Shown piece after piece: positions 13,000 to 13,921 of a DNA stretch of 13,921 nt (position 1 is its first letter; every line of letters starts with the position of its first letter). The notes under the pieces were generated by a model that worked only from the letters and a program-made list of their open reading frames with translations, ran no database searches and had not been told where the DNA came from. Both the position numbers and the translations under genes were made by a program. This DNA is from JANXQG01 sp037147235 (lineage in GTDB: Bacteria; Planctomycetota; Planctomycetia; Pirellulales; Thermoguttaceae), in assembly GCA_037147235.1 (NCBI GenBank), contig JBAWVO010000172.1:1-13921 (forward strand), in the 5' to 3' direction.

Positions 13000-13921
13000 G
13001 TGACGTTACCCAACTCTTTCGCTGCGGCCTGTTCCCAAGACTCTTCACCGCCAGCGGTTTCAGTGCCACCTGGCCGGCGGTGAGACTGCGGCTCTTTCGT
13101 GGTCTTCCCGTCCAGTTCAGCCTGCAACCGGGCGACTTCCGCCTTGAGCCGTGAATTCTGAATCAGTAGCGGCTTGTGCGCCCCCACCATTTGCCGGATG
13201 TGGGCGAACTTGATCATGGCCTGCTGCGGGCTTTTCGGCTGGGCGTCGAAGATGGCGAACTGCTTGGCGCGGGACTCGGACAATTCCTTGTCCTCCGGGG
13301 GGTCCCGGTAGGCGTCGAACTTCTGGGGCAGTTCCTCCTGAAGCTTGGCCAGGGCGGCGGCGGTAGCCTCCTGGGACTGGACGCGCTTCCCCTCTTCGTC
13401 CTTCATGCGGACGGCGGCGTTCTCACGCTCGGACTTGAGAGCGCGGTGGCGCACACTATCAAGCCGGTGAAGCTCCGTTAGGTGGTTGATGACGACCTGA
13501 GCGGCGTTGCCGAACATGGCCGTCGCCTGATCAATCGCCTTGCTGTAGGGCTGGGTGTAGAGCGCGGCAAAATCGTCCCATGTCGCTATGCGGGTAGTCC
13601 CTGAATCGTCGGTGACGGTCAATTGCCCCACCACATCGCGGGCGTATTCGGCTGCTTCGGTGAAGGGTTTATCGTACTTGTCCTTGAACTCTGGACTGGC
13701 CTCCTGCTTGAGCATCCGCAACTCGCCTTCACGCTCGGCAATGGTCTGCTCCAGCTTGGCGGCTCGCTCGGCCAGCGCGGCGGTGTCCTTGCCCTTGGAT
13801 TCCGCTTCGGCGATGCGCTTTTCGAGTGCGGCCTGTTGCGTCTTGAAGTTGTCACGCTCGGCGCGGACACGATCAAGCTCGGCCCGCAGTTCTTTAGGCC
13901 CGCCTTCAGGGGGCTTCGCGG
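12996..13921 (-). CDS. Coiled-coil-rich scaffold- or virion-type protein, N-terminus cut by window edge
   Basis: The frame is open from the right edge (first full codon at 13919) to a TGA at 12996, giving 307 residues without the N-terminus. The first part is a charged coiled coil (KELRAELDRVRAERDNFKTQ, LAERAAKLEQTIAEREGELR, about 9-74). A globular part follows (KYDKPFTEAAEYARDVVGQL, about 86-105; WDDFAALYTQPYSKAIDQAT), then more helix, and a late SRLKAEVARLQAELDG heptad segment. The end is polar (RRPGGTETAGGEESWEQAAA). High charge, helices and lack of catalytic motifs suit a capsid scaffolding or internal virion protein. It is, however, on the opposite strand from terminase and portal, which weakens that reading. 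It is followed by the DHH gene with ATGA overlap. Confidence 0.75.
   Translation of the reverse strand, partial: AKPPEGGPKELRAELDRVRAERDNFKTQQAALEKRIAEAESKGKDTAALAERAAKLEQTIAEREGELRMLKQEASPEFKDKYDKPFTEAAEYARDVVGQLTVTDDSGTTRIATWDDFAALYTQPYSKAIDQATAMFGNAAQVVINHLTELHRLDSVRHRALKSERENAAVRMKDEEGKRVQSQEATAAALAKLQEELPQKFDAYRDPPEDKELSESRAKQFAIFDAQPKSPQQAMIKFAHIRQMVGAHKPLLIQNSRLKAEVARLQAELDGKTTKEPQSHRRPGGTETAGGEESWEQAAAKELGNVT

Noticed and set aside
1..13921. CRISPR arrays, tRNA genes, insertion sequences, attachment sites
   Set aside because: Read on both strands, I found no regularly spaced repeats, cloverleaf-like segments, transposase frames or integrase-linked repeats.

Overview
The window looks like part of a double-stranded DNA tailed bacteriophage (Caudoviricetes) or a prophage. 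It has a terminase large subunit, a portal protein, a block of tail and adhesin genes, a coiled-coil virion or scaffold-like protein, and a free-standing HNH endonuclease. Most of the sequence is GC-rich, genes are packed with almost no intergenic DNA, and most neighbours overlap by the ATGA or GTGA stop-start motif. No tRNA, rRNA, CRISPR array, integrase or replication gene is visible. The host cannot be named. Most starts lack a clear Shine-Dalgarno (SD) sequence, which would fit a host that depends little on it. The nozzle-like tail gene and the large portal suggest a short-tailed (podovirus-like) virion, but this is inference.

Layout. Positions 1-4687 are read leftward. In transcription order they hold a short collagen-like stalk, an in-frame TAA stop, a jelly-roll-like head domain, a 686-residue nozzle/tail-tube-like protein, a 508-residue tail protein with a Cys-rich N-terminus, an Ig-like domain and a LamG-like domain, and a small virion-type protein running off the left edge. 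Positions 4688-4767 form a divergent control region with repeated GTTGACAT boxes. Positions 4768-11423 are read rightward: terminase large subunit, a small Cys protein, a low-GC HNH endonuclease, a second Cys-rich protein, the portal, a 19-residue acidic micro-ORF, and a PurD-like ATP-grasp protein. Positions 11427-13921 are read leftward and converge on the ATP-grasp gene with a 3-base gap: a coiled-coil-rich protein (open at the right edge), a DHH-DHHA1 phosphoesterase, an unknown 153-residue protein and a 75-residue coiled-coil protein. Their terminator appears to lie inside the 3' end of the ATP-grasp gene on the opposite strand. Several true starts differ from the longest open frames: 2049, 7401, 7799, 10119 and 11654.

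How the genes fit together. The terminase cuts and pumps DNA through the portal, the leftward tail genes build the tail and its adhesive tips, and the right-hand coiled-coil protein may be a scaffold or internal virion protein. Two parts are not explained by standard phage biology. One is the portal / acidic micropeptide / ATP-grasp set, locked together by double ATGA overlaps. The other is the coupled leftward operon with a DHH phosphoesterase and two unrecognised small proteins. The collagen stalk and jelly-roll head separated by one in-frame stop codon is the clearest sequence anomaly. No stretch longer than about 80 bases lacks a gene.
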